The notes beneath the pieces are model-generated. The model saw only the letters and a list, made by a program, of their open reading frames with translations. It was not told the origin of the DNA and ran no database searches. The translations under genes and the position numbers were made by a program. A stretch of 64,000 bases of DNA from Stigmatella erecta (GTDB lineage Bacteria; Myxococcota; Myxococcia; Myxococcales; Myxococcaceae), in contig NZ_FOIJ01000002.1 in assembly GCF_900111745.1 (NCBI RefSeq), forward strand, positions 558,001-622,000, in the 5' to 3' direction. Shown here one piece after another: positions 25,403 to 34,623 of the stretch. The stretch's first letter is position 1, and each line of letters begins with the position of its first letter.

Positions 25403-27271
25403 TCAGTAGTTCCGGAGATCGTCTTCGTCGAGTGCAGGCCGTTTCTTCCGCTCTTCCTCGCGCTTGCGCCGCTCGGCCTCCTCGCGCTTGCGCTGCTCCT
25501 CTTCCTGACGCTTGCGCCGCTCGGCCTCTTCCCGCTCGCGCCGCTCGGCTTCCTCGCGCTCGCGCCGCTCGGCCTCCTCGCGCTCGCGCTCCTTCTTGGC
25601 CGCCTCCTCCCGGTTCCGCCGCTCCTGCTTCGCGGCCTCTTCGCGGGCCTGGCGCTCCTGCTTGGCCGCCTCCTCCCGGGCGCGCCGCTCCTCCTCGGCC
25701 CGCTTCTTCGGGGACAGCTTCTCCGGGGCAGGCTCCACGGCCTTCTCCTGCGGGGCCACCGCGGGCTCCGGCGCGGGCGCGGGCGCCTCGCTGGGCACAG
25801 CCTCCACGGGGGGCGGGGGCGTACGGCTCGCGGGGGCTGCCTTCTGTCCGCCGCCTCCGCCTTCGGAGAAGGCGAGCCAGGCCCCCGCACCCGCGGAAGC
25901 CAGTCCGGACAGGATGCCAAGGTCCGCGATGAGCGCGAACGTCTTGCCATCGGACTTCAGCCCCTCGCCGCGCGCGGACGTCTGGGGCGTCTCCTTGAAC
26001 TGATCCGACTTCGAGGAGGCCTCCAGGCCGAAGTAGATTCCGCCCGCGAGCAACGCGGCCCCCGTGGCGAGCAGCACATACCCCGCCGTCCGGCGGTTGG
26101 CGCTGGGCGCACCGGCGCTGAAGTGGTTCACCGGCTTGCTGCCCTTGCGCGGCGCATCCCCCGCCAGCACGCTGGCCAGGAGCGACTGGACGCCCGCCTC
26201 CATCGCCTCGCCCGAGGCGGTCACCGGCCCCGCCGCGTAGCCCAGGTTGTGGCCGTCACGCGTCTCCAGCCGGAGCGCGATGGCATCCTGCGCCCCCGCC
26301 CCCGGCGTTCCCCGGATGAGCAGCGCCAGCACCTGCTGGGTGCCCGCCAGGGTGCCCAGCGCCTTGAGCGCCTCGTCCCGGCCCTTGGACTCGGGCCCTT
26401 CCTCGATGCGCTCCACGAGCTCCCGCAGGCGCGGGGCGTGGGGCGTGGGCACGAGGGTGAAGGCCGCCTCGGCGCCGCCCACCCGCTGCTGGTCCAGCGC
26501 ATAGCCTGGCGCCACCACGGTGATGAAGTGGTCCGCGCGCGACAGGCCCGTGAGCTGTAGGGGGGAGCTGCCCTGGAACTCTCCATCCAGGAAGATCTGG
26601 GCGCGCACCGGCTGGGTCTTGACCTCCAGGGTCTTGTCCGCCTGGGCCAGCACGGCCTTGCGCGTCTTCTCCACCAGGTTGCGCTCGTCCGCGGGGAAGT
26701 AGTTGGGGGAGAACTCCGCCCGGGGGTTCCGGGACAGGACGTCCGAGATCTCCCGCGCCGCGGCCTTGTTGTCCCCGTTGGCCACCTGCGAGGCGATCTT
26801 CATCACCCGCGCCCGGCTCATGTCCGCGAAGTGCCGGGACAGGTCGCTGGCCTCGTAGGCCTGCACCGCCGCATCGAACTGCTGGAGCGCCTTCTGGGTG
26901 TCCAGCTCGTCGTAGGCCTTCTGGCCCTCGGCGAACGCGGCGGCCGCCTGCGCCGCCTTCTCCTCGCGGGCCCGCGCCGCCTCGGACTCCAGCGCATCGG
27001 CCAGGCGCACCAGCTCGAAGCGGCCCGTCCCCGCCGCGGCCTGCTCGGCCAGGTACGTCAGGCGGGACACTTGCGTCCGGGCCGCCGCGTCCAGCGGCAC
27101 CACCACCACGGTGAGCGTGGGGGCGGCCGCGGCCGGAAGCGCACGGGGGAGCAGACGCAGCGGGGGCTGCTGCGCGAACGCAGGACCGGCGGCGAGCAGG
27201 CCCACCAGCAGGCCACTCAGCGCCGCGTCCAGGACGCGGATCCAGGGTCGTCGCATCACTGTTGATGCCAT
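25403..27271 (-). CDS. PEGA-domain protein with Glu/Arg coiled-coil tail
   Basis: 622 residues. A signal peptide (LSGLLVGLLAAGPAFAQQ) leads to a helical, TPR-like section (EKAAQAAAAFAEGQKAYDELDTQ) and a PEGA domain near residues 215-265 (AQIFLDGEFQGSSPLQL). Two hydrophobic helices follow (GYVLLATGAALLAGGIYFGLEA and ALIADLGILSGLASAGAGAWL), then a Pro-rich linker. The last ~90 residues are a strongly charged Glu/Arg/Lys repeat that should form a long single alpha-helix or coiled coil. It probably spans the inner membrane or periplasm; the function is unknown. The start is the ATG at 27271. Confidence 0.65.
   Translation of the reverse strand: MASTVMRRPWIRVLDAALSGLLVGLLAAGPAFAQQPPLRLLPRALPAAAAPTLTVVVVPLDAAARTQVSRLTYLAEQAAAGTGRFELVRLADALESEAARAREEKAAQAAAAFAEGQKAYDELDTQKALQQFDAAVQAYEASDLSRHFADMSRARVMKIASQVANGDNKAAAREISDVLSRNPRAEFSPNYFPADERNLVEKTRKAVLAQADKTLEVKTQPVRAQIFLDGEFQGSSPLQLTGLSRADHFITVVAPGYALDQQRVGGAEAAFTLVPTPHAPRLRELVERIEEGPESKGRDEALKALGTLAGTQQVLALLIRGTPGAGAQDAIALRLETRDGHNLGYAAGPVTASGEAMEAGVQSLLASVLAGDAPRKGSKPVNHFSAGAPSANRRTAGYVLLATGAALLAGGIYFGLEASSKSDQFKETPQTSARGEGLKSDGKTFALIADLGILSGLASAGAGAWLAFSEGGGGGQKAAPASRTPPPPVEAVPSEAPAPAPEPAVAPQEKAVEPAPEKLSPKKRAEEERRAREEAAKQERQAREEAAKQERRNREEAAKKEREREEAERREREEAERREREEAERRKRQEEEQRKREEAERRKREEERKKRPALDEDDLRNY
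25442..25693 (-). repeat. In-gene Glu/Arg/Ala repeat array
   Basis: About 84 codons built from degenerate 8-residue units of the type REREEAER, i.e. roughly 24-nt direct repeats. Neighbouring units differ mainly at third codon positions, as expected for recent tandem expansion followed by drift. Confidence 0.6.
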
Positions 27272-27321
27272 GCTCCGAGCATTACCCGGACTGCCCGGCG
27301 AAAAGCCAGTTGGGAACGCAA

Positions 27322-28659
27322 CTACTGGGGTCCCGCACCCGCTGACGGACGTTCCGGGGCCCCTCCCACCGCGTGGAGGTAGTCCAGGGCCACCTTGAGC
27401 GGGTAATCCTTGAGCTTCGCGGTCACGTCCCAGGGGGCGAGGTTCGCTGGCAAAGCGCGTGCACCGGCCCCCTGCCCAGAGGCCGCCGCCACCCCGGGCT
27501 CCGCCTTGAAGTGCCGCTTCAAGTCCTTCTCGCGCGGCGCCTCCGGACTGGGCTTGGCCCCGGGCTCGTCGGGGATGAGGAAATCCGGGGTGATGCCCCG
27601 CTCCTGGATGCTGCGCCCCAGGGGTGTGTAATACCGGGCAATCGTCAGCTTCAGCCCCGAGCCATCCTCCAGCTCGATGACGGTCTGCACGCTGCCCTTG
27701 CCGAAGGTCTGCGCGCCCATGATGACCGCGCGCCCGTGGTCCTGGAGCGCCCCGGCGACGATCTCCGAGGCCGACGCGCTGCCCGAGTTCACCAGCACCA
27801 CCAGGGGGTAGTTGGGCTCGGTGTCGCGGTCCTTGCTGCGCTCCTCGGTGGCGTTGCGCCCGTTGCGCCCCCGCGTGCTGACGATGGGGAGGTTGCCCGG
27901 CAGGAACCGGTCGCTCATCGCCACGGACTGGTCCAGGAGGCCCCCGGGGTTGTTGCGCAGGTCCAGCACCAGCCCGCTCAGTTCCTTGCCCCCGTTGAGG
28001 CCGCGCAGCCGGTCCAGCTCCTTGCGCAGGTACAGGTCCGTGCGGTCCTGGAAGTTCTTCACCTTCACGTGCCCGATGCCCCCGTAGAGCGCCCCCTCCA
28101 CGGACACGATGCGGATGTGGTCCCGGATGATGGCGATGTCCCGGGGGGCGCTGAAGCCCTCGCGCATGAGGGTGAGCAGCACGCGCTTGCCCGCGGGGCC
28201 GCGCATCTTCTGGAGCACCGCGGCCAGGTCCAACCCCTGGATGCTCTGCTCGTCGATGCGCAGAATCTCGTCGCCCGCGCGCAGGCCCGCCCGGGCGGCC
28301 GGCGTGTCATCGATGGGCGCCACGACGATGATGCGCTCGCCCTTGCGGGCAATCTCGATGCCCAGCCCCCCGAACTCCCCCGAGGTGTCGATCTTCATCT
28401 CCTTGAAGACCTCGGGCGGCATGTAGAGCGTGTGGGGATCCAACGTCTCGAGCATGCCCTTGATGGCGCCCTGCAGGAGCCGGGTGTTGTCCACCGGCTC
28501 CACGTAGTTGTTCTCCACGTAGGAGAGCACCCGGGCGAACACCTCCAGGTTCTTGTAGGTGTCGTCTTCGCGGTCCGCGAGCGCGGCGGGGGCGGCGAGC
28601 CACAGGGCCACCGCGAGCGCCGTGCGCCACGAGGGGTGCTGGCGGTTCACGTCGAGCAT
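27322..28659 (-). CDS. ctpA: Periplasmic C-terminal processing protease (S41)
   Basis: 445 residues. A signal peptide (ALAVALWLAAPAALA) leads to an N-terminal helical segment, a PDZ domain at ~100-175 (GGLGIEIARKGERIIVVAPIDDTPAARAG) and the S41 core. VLVNSGSASASEIVAGAL carries the catalytic Ser and QTFGKGSVQTV the catalytic Lys; DLRNNPGGLL and GRSIQERGITPDF are also typical. CtpA-type proteases trim envelope proteins, including peptidoglycan hydrolases, in the periplasm. The gene is followed 50 nt later by the PEGA gene on the same strand. Confidence 0.92.
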   Translation of the reverse strand: MLDVNRQHPSWRTALAVALWLAAPAALADREDDTYKNLEVFARVLSYVENNYVEPVDNTRLLQGAIKGMLETLDPHTLYMPPEVFKEMKIDTSGEFGGLGIEIARKGERIIVVAPIDDTPAARAGLRAGDEILRIDEQSIQGLDLAAVLQKMRGPAGKRVLLTLMREGFSAPRDIAIIRDHIRIVSVEGALYGGIGHVKVKNFQDRTDLYLRKELDRLRGLNGGKELSGLVLDLRNNPGGLLDQSVAMSDRFLPGNLPIVSTRGRNGRNATEERSKDRDTEPNYPLVVLVNSGSASASEIVAGALQDHGRAVIMGAQTFGKGSVQTVIELEDGSGLKLTIARYYTPLGRSIQERGITPDFLIPDEPGAKPSPEAPREKDLKRHFKAEPGVAAASGQGAGARALPANLAPWDVTAKLKDYPLKVALDYLHAVGGAPERPSAGAGPQ

Positions 28660-28695
28660 CCTTTCCCGAGTTACCCGGACACTCTACACCCAGGC

Positions 28696-29556
28696 CTACA
28701 ACCCTGCCTGGCCGGCGAAGCTCACCAGGCGGGCAACCAGCTCGTCCGGCCGCTCCATCTGGGGCACGTGCCCGAAGCCCTTCACCACCTGGACCTGGGC
28801 ATGGGCGGGCAGGTGGGACCGGAAGTAGTCCAACGTCTCGGAGGGCAACAGCCGCTCGCTGCCCCCCCACAGGAGGAGCACCGGCATGGTGAGCCCCTGG
28901 AGCGCCTGCGGCGTCAGGCAGGCGCGCGTGGCCCGGGCATCCGCTGTCAGGGCCTGCACGGCCGGGGTGGCGTAGAACTTCCGCATCTCCTGGGAGAGCA
29001 GCAGCAGGGGCAGCGGGGCCTTGTGGAAGAGGCGCCGGGTGAGCGCGCGTGCCTGCTCGGCCGTCTCGACGGCGAAGGAGGACAGGAGCGCATCGAATAC
29101 CTCCTCCGAGAGGGCTGCCCCGGCGGGGGCCACCAGCCCCAGGGCCCGGACCAGGGCAGGTGCCTCGGCGGCCAGGTTGACGGACATGGCCCCGCCCAGG
29201 GAGTTGCCCACCACGAAGGCAGGCTCGCCCACCACCTGCTCCACCCAGGCGCGCAGCGTGTCGAACTGACCCTGGACACACCCGGGCCCCGCGCAAAAGT
29301 CGCTGGAGAAGCCGTGCCCCGGCAGGTCCGGCGCCAGCACCCGCGAGAAGCGCTTTCCCAGCGGGAAGAGAACCCGGGAGAAGCCGTTGGCCGAGCCGCC
29401 CAGCCCGTGCACCAGCACCACCGGCGGCCCCTTGCCCTGCCCCTTCAGCTCGTAGGAGTGCACCGACCGGCCCGCCACGCTTCGCACCACCGACTTCGCC
29501 CCGCGCGCCACCAGCATCTGGCGCGTCATCTTCTGCACTCCACCCATCAAGTCCAC
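28696..29556 (-). CDS. Alpha/beta hydrolase
   Basis: About 286 residues. A GTG at 29556 with AGGAG 8 nt upstream is preferred to the TTG at 29574. The fold is clear: VVLVHGLGGSANGFSRVL (oxyanion hole), APDLPGHGFS, and FVVGNSLGGAMS with the nucleophile Ser in GNSLGG; the catalytic His is in KGFGHVPQME. The substrate is unknown (esterase or related). It sits 36 nt upstream of ctpA on the same strand. Confidence 0.8.
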   Translation of the reverse strand: MDLMGGVQKMTRQMLVARGAKSVVRSVAGRSVHSYELKGQGKGPPVVLVHGLGGSANGFSRVLFPLGKRFSRVLAPDLPGHGFSSDFCAGPGCVQGQFDTLRAWVEQVVGEPAFVVGNSLGGAMSVNLAAEAPALVRALGLVAPAGAALSEEVFDALLSSFAVETAEQARALTRRLFHKAPLPLLLLSQEMRKFYATPAVQALTADARATRACLTPQALQGLTMPVLLLWGGSERLLPSETLDYFRSHLPAHAQVQVVKGFGHVPQMERPDELVARLVSFAGQAGL

Positions 29557-29619
29557 GGTGCTCGCTCCTGGCAAAGCTGCCCCCCCAGGATAATGGCGGC
29601 CGTGGATTTGCGCAGCGCG

Positions 29620-30420
29620 TTAAGAATCGCCGGGTCCGGGCGTGAGCAGGAACGGCACCAACACCTCCAGCAGCGGCCCCGGCGCATCGAGCGGGATGAT
29701 GTGCCCGCAGTTCTCCAGTTGCACCTCGGTCAGCTGGCTGGCGACGGGCCGCAACTGGGCCGCGAGCGCAGGACCGATGGGATGCGCGCCAATCGCCAGC
29801 ACCGGCATCGACAGCCGTCTGCCCTGTTCGACGGCGAGCGAGGCGATCTGCGCCGCCGTGACGGGCAGCGCGCGGTAATGCGCGAAGGCGCTGGCCAGTG
29901 CCGCACGTCCGGTGTAGGCGGAGACAAAGGCATGACGAATCTCCGGCGCCACGCCCCGGCCCCCGTGGGTGCCAGCGCGGAGGAACCACTCAATGTACTC
30001 CCGCTCGTGCCCCTCCAGCACCGTCTCGGCCAAGCCGGGCGCCTGATGGAAGCCAAACCACCACGGCGGGCCGTTGGCAAGGAAGGATTCCGCGCCCGGA
30101 AGCCGTCCCAACAACGACTCCATCAGCACGAGCCGCCGCACCCGCTCCGGCCGTGAGAGGGCCAGGAGGAAGGACGGCGGTGCGCCTGCGTCGATGCCGA
30201 CGACGTCGGCCCGGTCAATGCCCAGTCCGTCGAGGAGGTCTGCGACAGCGGCCGCGAGGGCCAGCCCATCGCCGCCAGCGACCAGGTTGGGAGCGATCAC
30301 CCGGTGGGTCTGGGCGAGCCGGGGCAGCACCGCGTCCCACAGCCGCGGCGTGTGCGGAAAGCCATGCAGCAACACGACGGCCGGTCCAGTGCCGGTATCG
30401 ACAAGCCCCTCGCGATTCAT
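29620..30420 (-). CDS. Alpha/beta hydrolase of epoxide/haloalkane-hydrolase type
   Basis: 266 residues. The ATG at 30420 follows GGGAGG by 4 nt, so it is preferred to 30486. The nucleophile elbow is GIDAGAP: the G-x-D-x-G pattern puts an Asp, not a Ser, in the nucleophile position, as in epoxide hydrolases and haloalkane dehalogenases. Other landmarks are VVLLHGFPHTPRLW and the His in NCGHIIPLDAPG. Substrate unknown. It stands between envC and the other hydrolase, all on the minus strand. Confidence 0.7.
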   Translation of the reverse strand: MNREGLVDTGTGPAVVLLHGFPHTPRLWDAVLPRLAQTHRVIAPNLVAGGDGLALAAAVADLLDGLGIDRADVVGIDAGAPPSFLLALSRPERVRRLVLMESLLGRLPGAESFLANGPPWWFGFHQAPGLAETVLEGHEREYIEWFLRAGTHGGRGVAPEIRHAFVSAYTGRAALASAFAHYRALPVTAAQIASLAVEQGRRLSMPVLAIGAHPIGPALAAQLRPVASQLTEVQLENCGHIIPLDAPGPLLEVLVPFLLTPGPGDS

Positions 30421-30513
30421 GGGACCTCCCTGTGAGGACAGTGCTGGGTGAACACGCCGCCGTGAGTAACCGCCGTGCCCCTCCACAACAACCGAGATTC
30501 CCCACGCTCCCGC

Positions 30514-31626
30514 TCAGGGGGCCGGCAGCAGCCACGGCTTCGGGTCCACGGCCCGCCCATCCTGACGAATCTCGAAGTAGAGGTAGGCCCCCTTCAAGGA
30601 GCCCGTGTCGCCCACGGTGCCCACCGCATCCCCGGGCTGAAGCTCCGCGCCCACCTCGGGCGAGACGTTCTCCAGGTGGGCCATGAGCGAGTGGTAGCCG
30701 CCCCCGTGGTCGAGGATGAGCAGGTTGCCATAGCCGCGCAGCCAGCCTGCGTAGACCACCTTGCCTGCCGCCACGGCGCGCACCGGGGCGCCCGCCGGGG
30801 CCCGGATGTCCAACCCCTTCTGCACGGTGACAGTGTTGAAGCGGGGGTTCACCACCCGGCCGAACCCCACCTCCACCAGGCCCGGGGTGGGAAAGGGCAG
30901 CTTGCCGCGCAACGAGCGGAAGCCGGTGGCCGGAATCCCCGCCTCCATGTCGTCGATGATGCGCGTCAGGTCCGCGTCCGCCTGCTCCAGCTCGCGCACC
31001 ACGCGCCGGGCCAGCTCGGCCTCGCCCGCGAGGTTGGCCACCACCTCTTGCAGGGACTCCTGCTGCCGCTCGGCCAGCGCGGACTGCTCCTTGATGAAGG
31101 CCATGCGCGCGGTGAGCGAGGCCTGGAGCCGCTGGAGCTCCCGCAGGGCCCGGCCCTGGAGCCGCGCCACGTGCTGCACGGCGCGCAGCAGCTCCAGGTC
31201 GCTCTTCATGGTCGCCTCCAGCGTCCGCGCCCGCCAGACGAGCGAGGAGAAGTCCCGGGAGGACAGCAGCACCTCCAGGGGCTCGCGGCGCGTGAGCCGG
31301 TACATGGCGCGCAGGCGGGGCGAGAGCCGGTGGAGCTGCTGCCGGAACACCTCGCGCGCCACCGCCTCCTCGCGCTCGGCCACGGCCACGCGCTTGCGGA
31401 AGACGGCCATGTCCTTCTCCAGCACCTGCACGCGCCGGCGCGACAGGCTCACCATCTGCTCCAGCAGCTCCACCCCCTCCAGCACGGACACGCGCTTGGA
31501 CTCGATGAGGGCCACGGTGGCCCGCTGCGTGGCGAGCTGCTCGCGCACGGTGGCCCGCTCCGCGGCCTCGTCCTGGGCGAGCGCGGGAAGGCAGAGCAGA
31601 AGCACCAGAAGGAAGGCCCGGCTCAT
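30514..31626 (-). CDS. envC: EnvC-like amidase activator with degenerate LytM domain
   Basis: 370 residues. A signal peptide (AFLLVLLLCLPALAQ) is followed by a long coiled coil (~20-230) and a C-terminal M23/LytM domain. The zinc and catalytic residues are lost. Where active LytM domains have HxGxD the sequence is QKGLDI (His replaced by Gln), and where they have HLHFE it is YLYFE (both His replaced by Tyr). Loss of zinc residues is known for EnvC, which activates cell-wall amidases rather than cutting itself and is recruited by FtsEX. Here it directly follows ftsX, overlapping it by 4 nt (ATGA). Role: regulation of septal peptidoglycan splitting in the periplasm. Confidence 0.85.
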   Translation of the reverse strand: MSRAFLLVLLLCLPALAQDEAAERATVREQLATQRATVALIESKRVSVLEGVELLEQMVSLSRRRVQVLEKDMAVFRKRVAVAEREEAVAREVFRQQLHRLSPRLRAMYRLTRREPLEVLLSSRDFSSLVWRARTLEATMKSDLELLRAVQHVARLQGRALRELQRLQASLTARMAFIKEQSALAERQQESLQEVVANLAGEAELARRVVRELEQADADLTRIIDDMEAGIPATGFRSLRGKLPFPTPGLVEVGFGRVVNPRFNTVTVQKGLDIRAPAGAPVRAVAAGKVVYAGWLRGYGNLLILDHGGGYHSLMAHLENVSPEVGAELQPGDAVGTVGDTGSLKGAYLYFEIRQDGRAVDPKPWLLPAP

Positions 31627-32525
31627 ACCCGCAGGAAGCGCCCCACCGCGATGAAGCTGCCCACGAGCCCCAGTCCGCCCCCGGCCGCCACCAGCTCCAG
31701 CGCCAGCCCCGGGCTCACCAGCGGCCCGCCCGAGGCAGGCCCCAGGAGGAAGGAGAACAGCGAGGCCAGCGAGGGGCCCACGAGCTGGCTGAACAGCCAC
31801 AGCCCCGCGAGGGCCACCCCCGCGCCCAGGAGCCCCTGCAGGAGCCCTTCCATGAGGAAGGGGGCCTTCACGAAGCGGTCCGTGGCGCCCACGAGCTTCT
31901 GGATTTCGATCTCCTCGCGCCGCGCGTAGATGGCGAGCTGGAGCGTGGCGGACACGATGATGATGGTGGCGAAGAGCACCACCGCGAAGGCCACCACCCC
32001 GCCGTACCGCAGCGCCCGGGCGATGGCCGTCAGCCGCTCCACCGCCTCCTGGCCATAGTCCACGCCGGTGACTCCCGGCAGCGTGCGGACCTGCTGGGCG
32101 AGCGCCTCCAGCCCCTCGGGCGTGCGGCGCTCGGGCGCCACCGCCAGCTCCAGCGAGGGCGGCAGCGGGTTCTCCGGAAGCTGCGCGAGCGCCTCGCCCA
32201 GGTCTCCCAGCTCCCGCGCCAGCCGGTCCAGGGCCTCGTCCGGCTTCACCAGCACGGCCCGGCCGCCACTGGCGGCCTCCAGCTTCCCGCGCAGGGTCTC
32301 CACCTGCTCCGGGGCCAGCTCCGGCGCCAGGTACACCGTCACCTCCACCTCCCCGCCCAGCGAGGCGAGCAGCCCATCCAGGGCCTGTCCCGCGGTGCGG
32401 GTCAGCCCCGCGGCGAACAGCGCGATGGCGATGGTGGTGATGGCGATGAAGTGGACGAACGGGGAGTGCTTCAGCCCTCCGGCCGCCGAGCGCCAGAAGT
32501 AGGAGGCCTTGGCCAGCACCGTCAT
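31623..32525 (-). CDS. ftsX: Cell division protein FtsX
   Basis: 300 residues with one N-terminal and three C-terminal transmembrane helices around a periplasmic domain (~45-165). Landmarks are SYFWRSAAGGLKHSPFVHF, GEVEVTVYLAPE, GVVAFAVVLFATIII and the MacB/FtsX-like C-terminal helices. FtsX couples FtsE ATP hydrolysis to the periplasmic EnvC amidase activator. Four-base ATGA overlaps link it to ftsE upstream and envC downstream. Confidence 0.92.
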   Translation of the reverse strand: MTVLAKASYFWRSAAGGLKHSPFVHFIAITTIAIALFAAGLTRTAGQALDGLLASLGGEVEVTVYLAPELAPEQVETLRGKLEAASGGRAVLVKPDEALDRLARELGDLGEALAQLPENPLPPSLELAVAPERRTPEGLEALAQQVRTLPGVTGVDYGQEAVERLTAIARALRYGGVVAFAVVLFATIIIVSATLQLAIYARREEIEIQKLVGATDRFVKAPFLMEGLLQGLLGAGVALAGLWLFSQLVGPSLASLFSFLLGPASGGPLVSPGLALELVAAGGGLGLVGSFIAVGRFLRV

Positions 32526-33217
32526 ACCGCCGCCATCCGCCGGGCGGCCTTCACCCCGTCCTCGTCCGAGACGATGAAGCCGCGCTCCAGCCGCACCGTG
32601 CGCTTCTGGTAGCGCGCCAGGAGCGTGCTGTCGTGCGTGGCCACCATGACGGTGGTGCCGCGGATGTTCACCTGGTTGAGCAGGTCCATGATCTCCACGG
32701 TGAGCGCCGGGTCCAGGTTGCCCGTGGGCTCGTCGGCCAGGAGGATGGTCGGATCATTGACGAGCGCGCGCGCGATGACGACGCGCTGCTGCTCTCCACC
32801 GGACAGGCGCAGCGGGTACGAGCGGGCCTTGTGCTCCAGCCCCACCCGCTTGAGCATGCGGTGGACCTTCTCGCGCGCCTCGTCCCGGGGCACGCCCAGC
32901 ACATCCAGCGTGAAGGCGACGTTGTCCTCCACCGTGCGGTGGGGCAGCAGCTTGAAGTCCTGGAACACCACGCCGATGTTGCGCCGCAGGTAAGGCACCG
33001 CCGACTCGCGGATGCGCGCGATGTTCTTGCCCCCCACGAGGATCTGCCCCTTGGTGGCCTTCTCCGCGCAGAACAGGAGCTTCAGCAGCGTGGTCTTCCC
33101 CGCGCCCGAGGGGCCCGTCAGGAAGATGAACTCGCCCTTCTCGACGTGCAGGTTGACGTCCGAGAGCACCGGCGGGTCCCCCGGATACGACTTGTACACA
33201 TGGAAGATCTGGATCAT
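32522..33217 (-). CDS. ftsE: Cell division ATP-binding protein FtsE
   Basis: 231 residues. The ABC ATPase motifs are complete: GPSGAGKTTLLKLL (Walker A), LSGGEQQRVVIARAL (signature) and TILLADEPTGNLD (Walker B). IQIFHVYKSYPGDPPVL at the start is FtsE-like. It is the first gene of the ftsE-ftsX-envC operon and controls septal cell-wall hydrolysis from the cytoplasmic face. Confidence 0.94.
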   Translation of the reverse strand: MIQIFHVYKSYPGDPPVLSDVNLHVEKGEFIFLTGPSGAGKTTLLKLLFCAEKATKGQILVGGKNIARIRESAVPYLRRNIGVVFQDFKLLPHRTVEDNVAFTLDVLGVPRDEAREKVHRMLKRVGLEHKARSYPLRLSGGEQQRVVIARALVNDPTILLADEPTGNLDPALTVEIMDLLNQVNIRGTTVMVATHDSTLLARYQKRTVRLERGFIVSDEDGVKAARRMAAV

Positions 33218-33311
33218 CGGCCCGGGGATTGTGGCCCCAACTGGCGCCTGGCTCCACTCCGTGGCGCTCCCCTGCCCGTCCCCAGAGCGGAGCGCCGGGG
33301 CGAAGGCCCGC

Positions 33312-33719
33312 TCACCCCTCCGGGGGGGGGAACAGCGGGGTCAGCAGCGAGGTGACGAACACCCAGCGGGAGCCGTCCCCCAGCACCATCAGCCGGATGC
33401 GCACGTGGCGGGGGCCCCACCGGAAGCGGAAGTGGAAGTCAAAGCTCTCCGTGCCATGCCCGCGCTCGACGAGCGCATCGAAGCGCCCCCGGAAGCCGGC
33501 CACGTTGGTACAGGGGGCAATCTCCTCGAAGAAGCGTCGGCCCAGCACGGACGGCGTCGGCCGCCGGGAGAAGGCGGACTCCGCCGCGTTGTAGGCCAGC
33601 ACCTGGCCCTCGGCGTCCAGCTTGATGGCCCCGAACGGCAGCGCGTCGAACTCCTCGGGCGACAGGAGGCTCAGACGCTCTTCCGTCAATGACTCCGCGT
33701 TCAGGACCCGCTGCAGCAT
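33312..33719 (-). CDS. pyp: Photoactive yellow protein (PYP) homologue, PAS photoreceptor
   Basis: 135 residues, close to the 125 of Halorhodospira PYP. The ATG at 33719 follows an AGGGGGGA ribosome binding site; a longer frame to 33800 is less likely. The PAS core matches PYP closely: LPFGAIKLDAEG, then LAYNAAES, EEIAPCTNVAGFRGRF and SRWVFV. Aligned by eye with the founding PYP, the chromophore and proton-network residues are kept: Tyr43, Glu47 and Arg53 (Tyr42, Glu46, Arg52) and Cys70 (Cys69, the p-coumarate attachment site); Thr50 becomes Ser51. So a blue-light photocycle is plausible. No p-coumarate synthesis gene is nearby. It follows ftsE on the same strand after 94 nt and lies two genes from carF. 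Confidence 0.8.
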   Translation of the reverse strand: MLQRVLNAESLTEERLSLLSPEEFDALPFGAIKLDAEGQVLAYNAAESAFSRRPTPSVLGRRFFEEIAPCTNVAGFRGRFDALVERGHGTESFDFHFRFRWGPRHVRIRLMVLGDGSRWVFVTSLLTPLFPPPEG

Positions 33720-33828
33720 GGGACATCCCCCCTGGACATCCCCCGACCGGGAGGAGATGGCCTCCCTGGAATTGTACAGGGTGTGTTCAGGGATTGTCAC
33801 GCTTCTGCCCGGAAGGGCAGGGGCGGCC

Positions 33829-34386
<558 letters not shown>

Positions 34387-34623
34387 GCCGAAGGCGGCGG
34401 AAGCTAGCAGTGCCCCCCGGGGGAGACAAGTTAGCGTCACACAGTTCGTGCGCATTGCCCGCCCCGGAGGACGGATTTCCACCCTCCAGGGCATCAGGCC
34501 CGTGCCCCCCCACCAAGCGTCCGAGCCCCGGGCTCGTTCTTGAAAACCCGGAGTCCCCTGGGCTACGTACGTCTGGCCGTGAACAATGGTGTCCTCCTGC
34601 GTTGACCGCGCCTCAGGTGTCCG

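Noticed and set aside
30514-31626. An active M23 peptidase.
   Set aside because: The His residues needed for zinc binding are replaced by Gln and Tyr, so it is better read as an EnvC-like activator.
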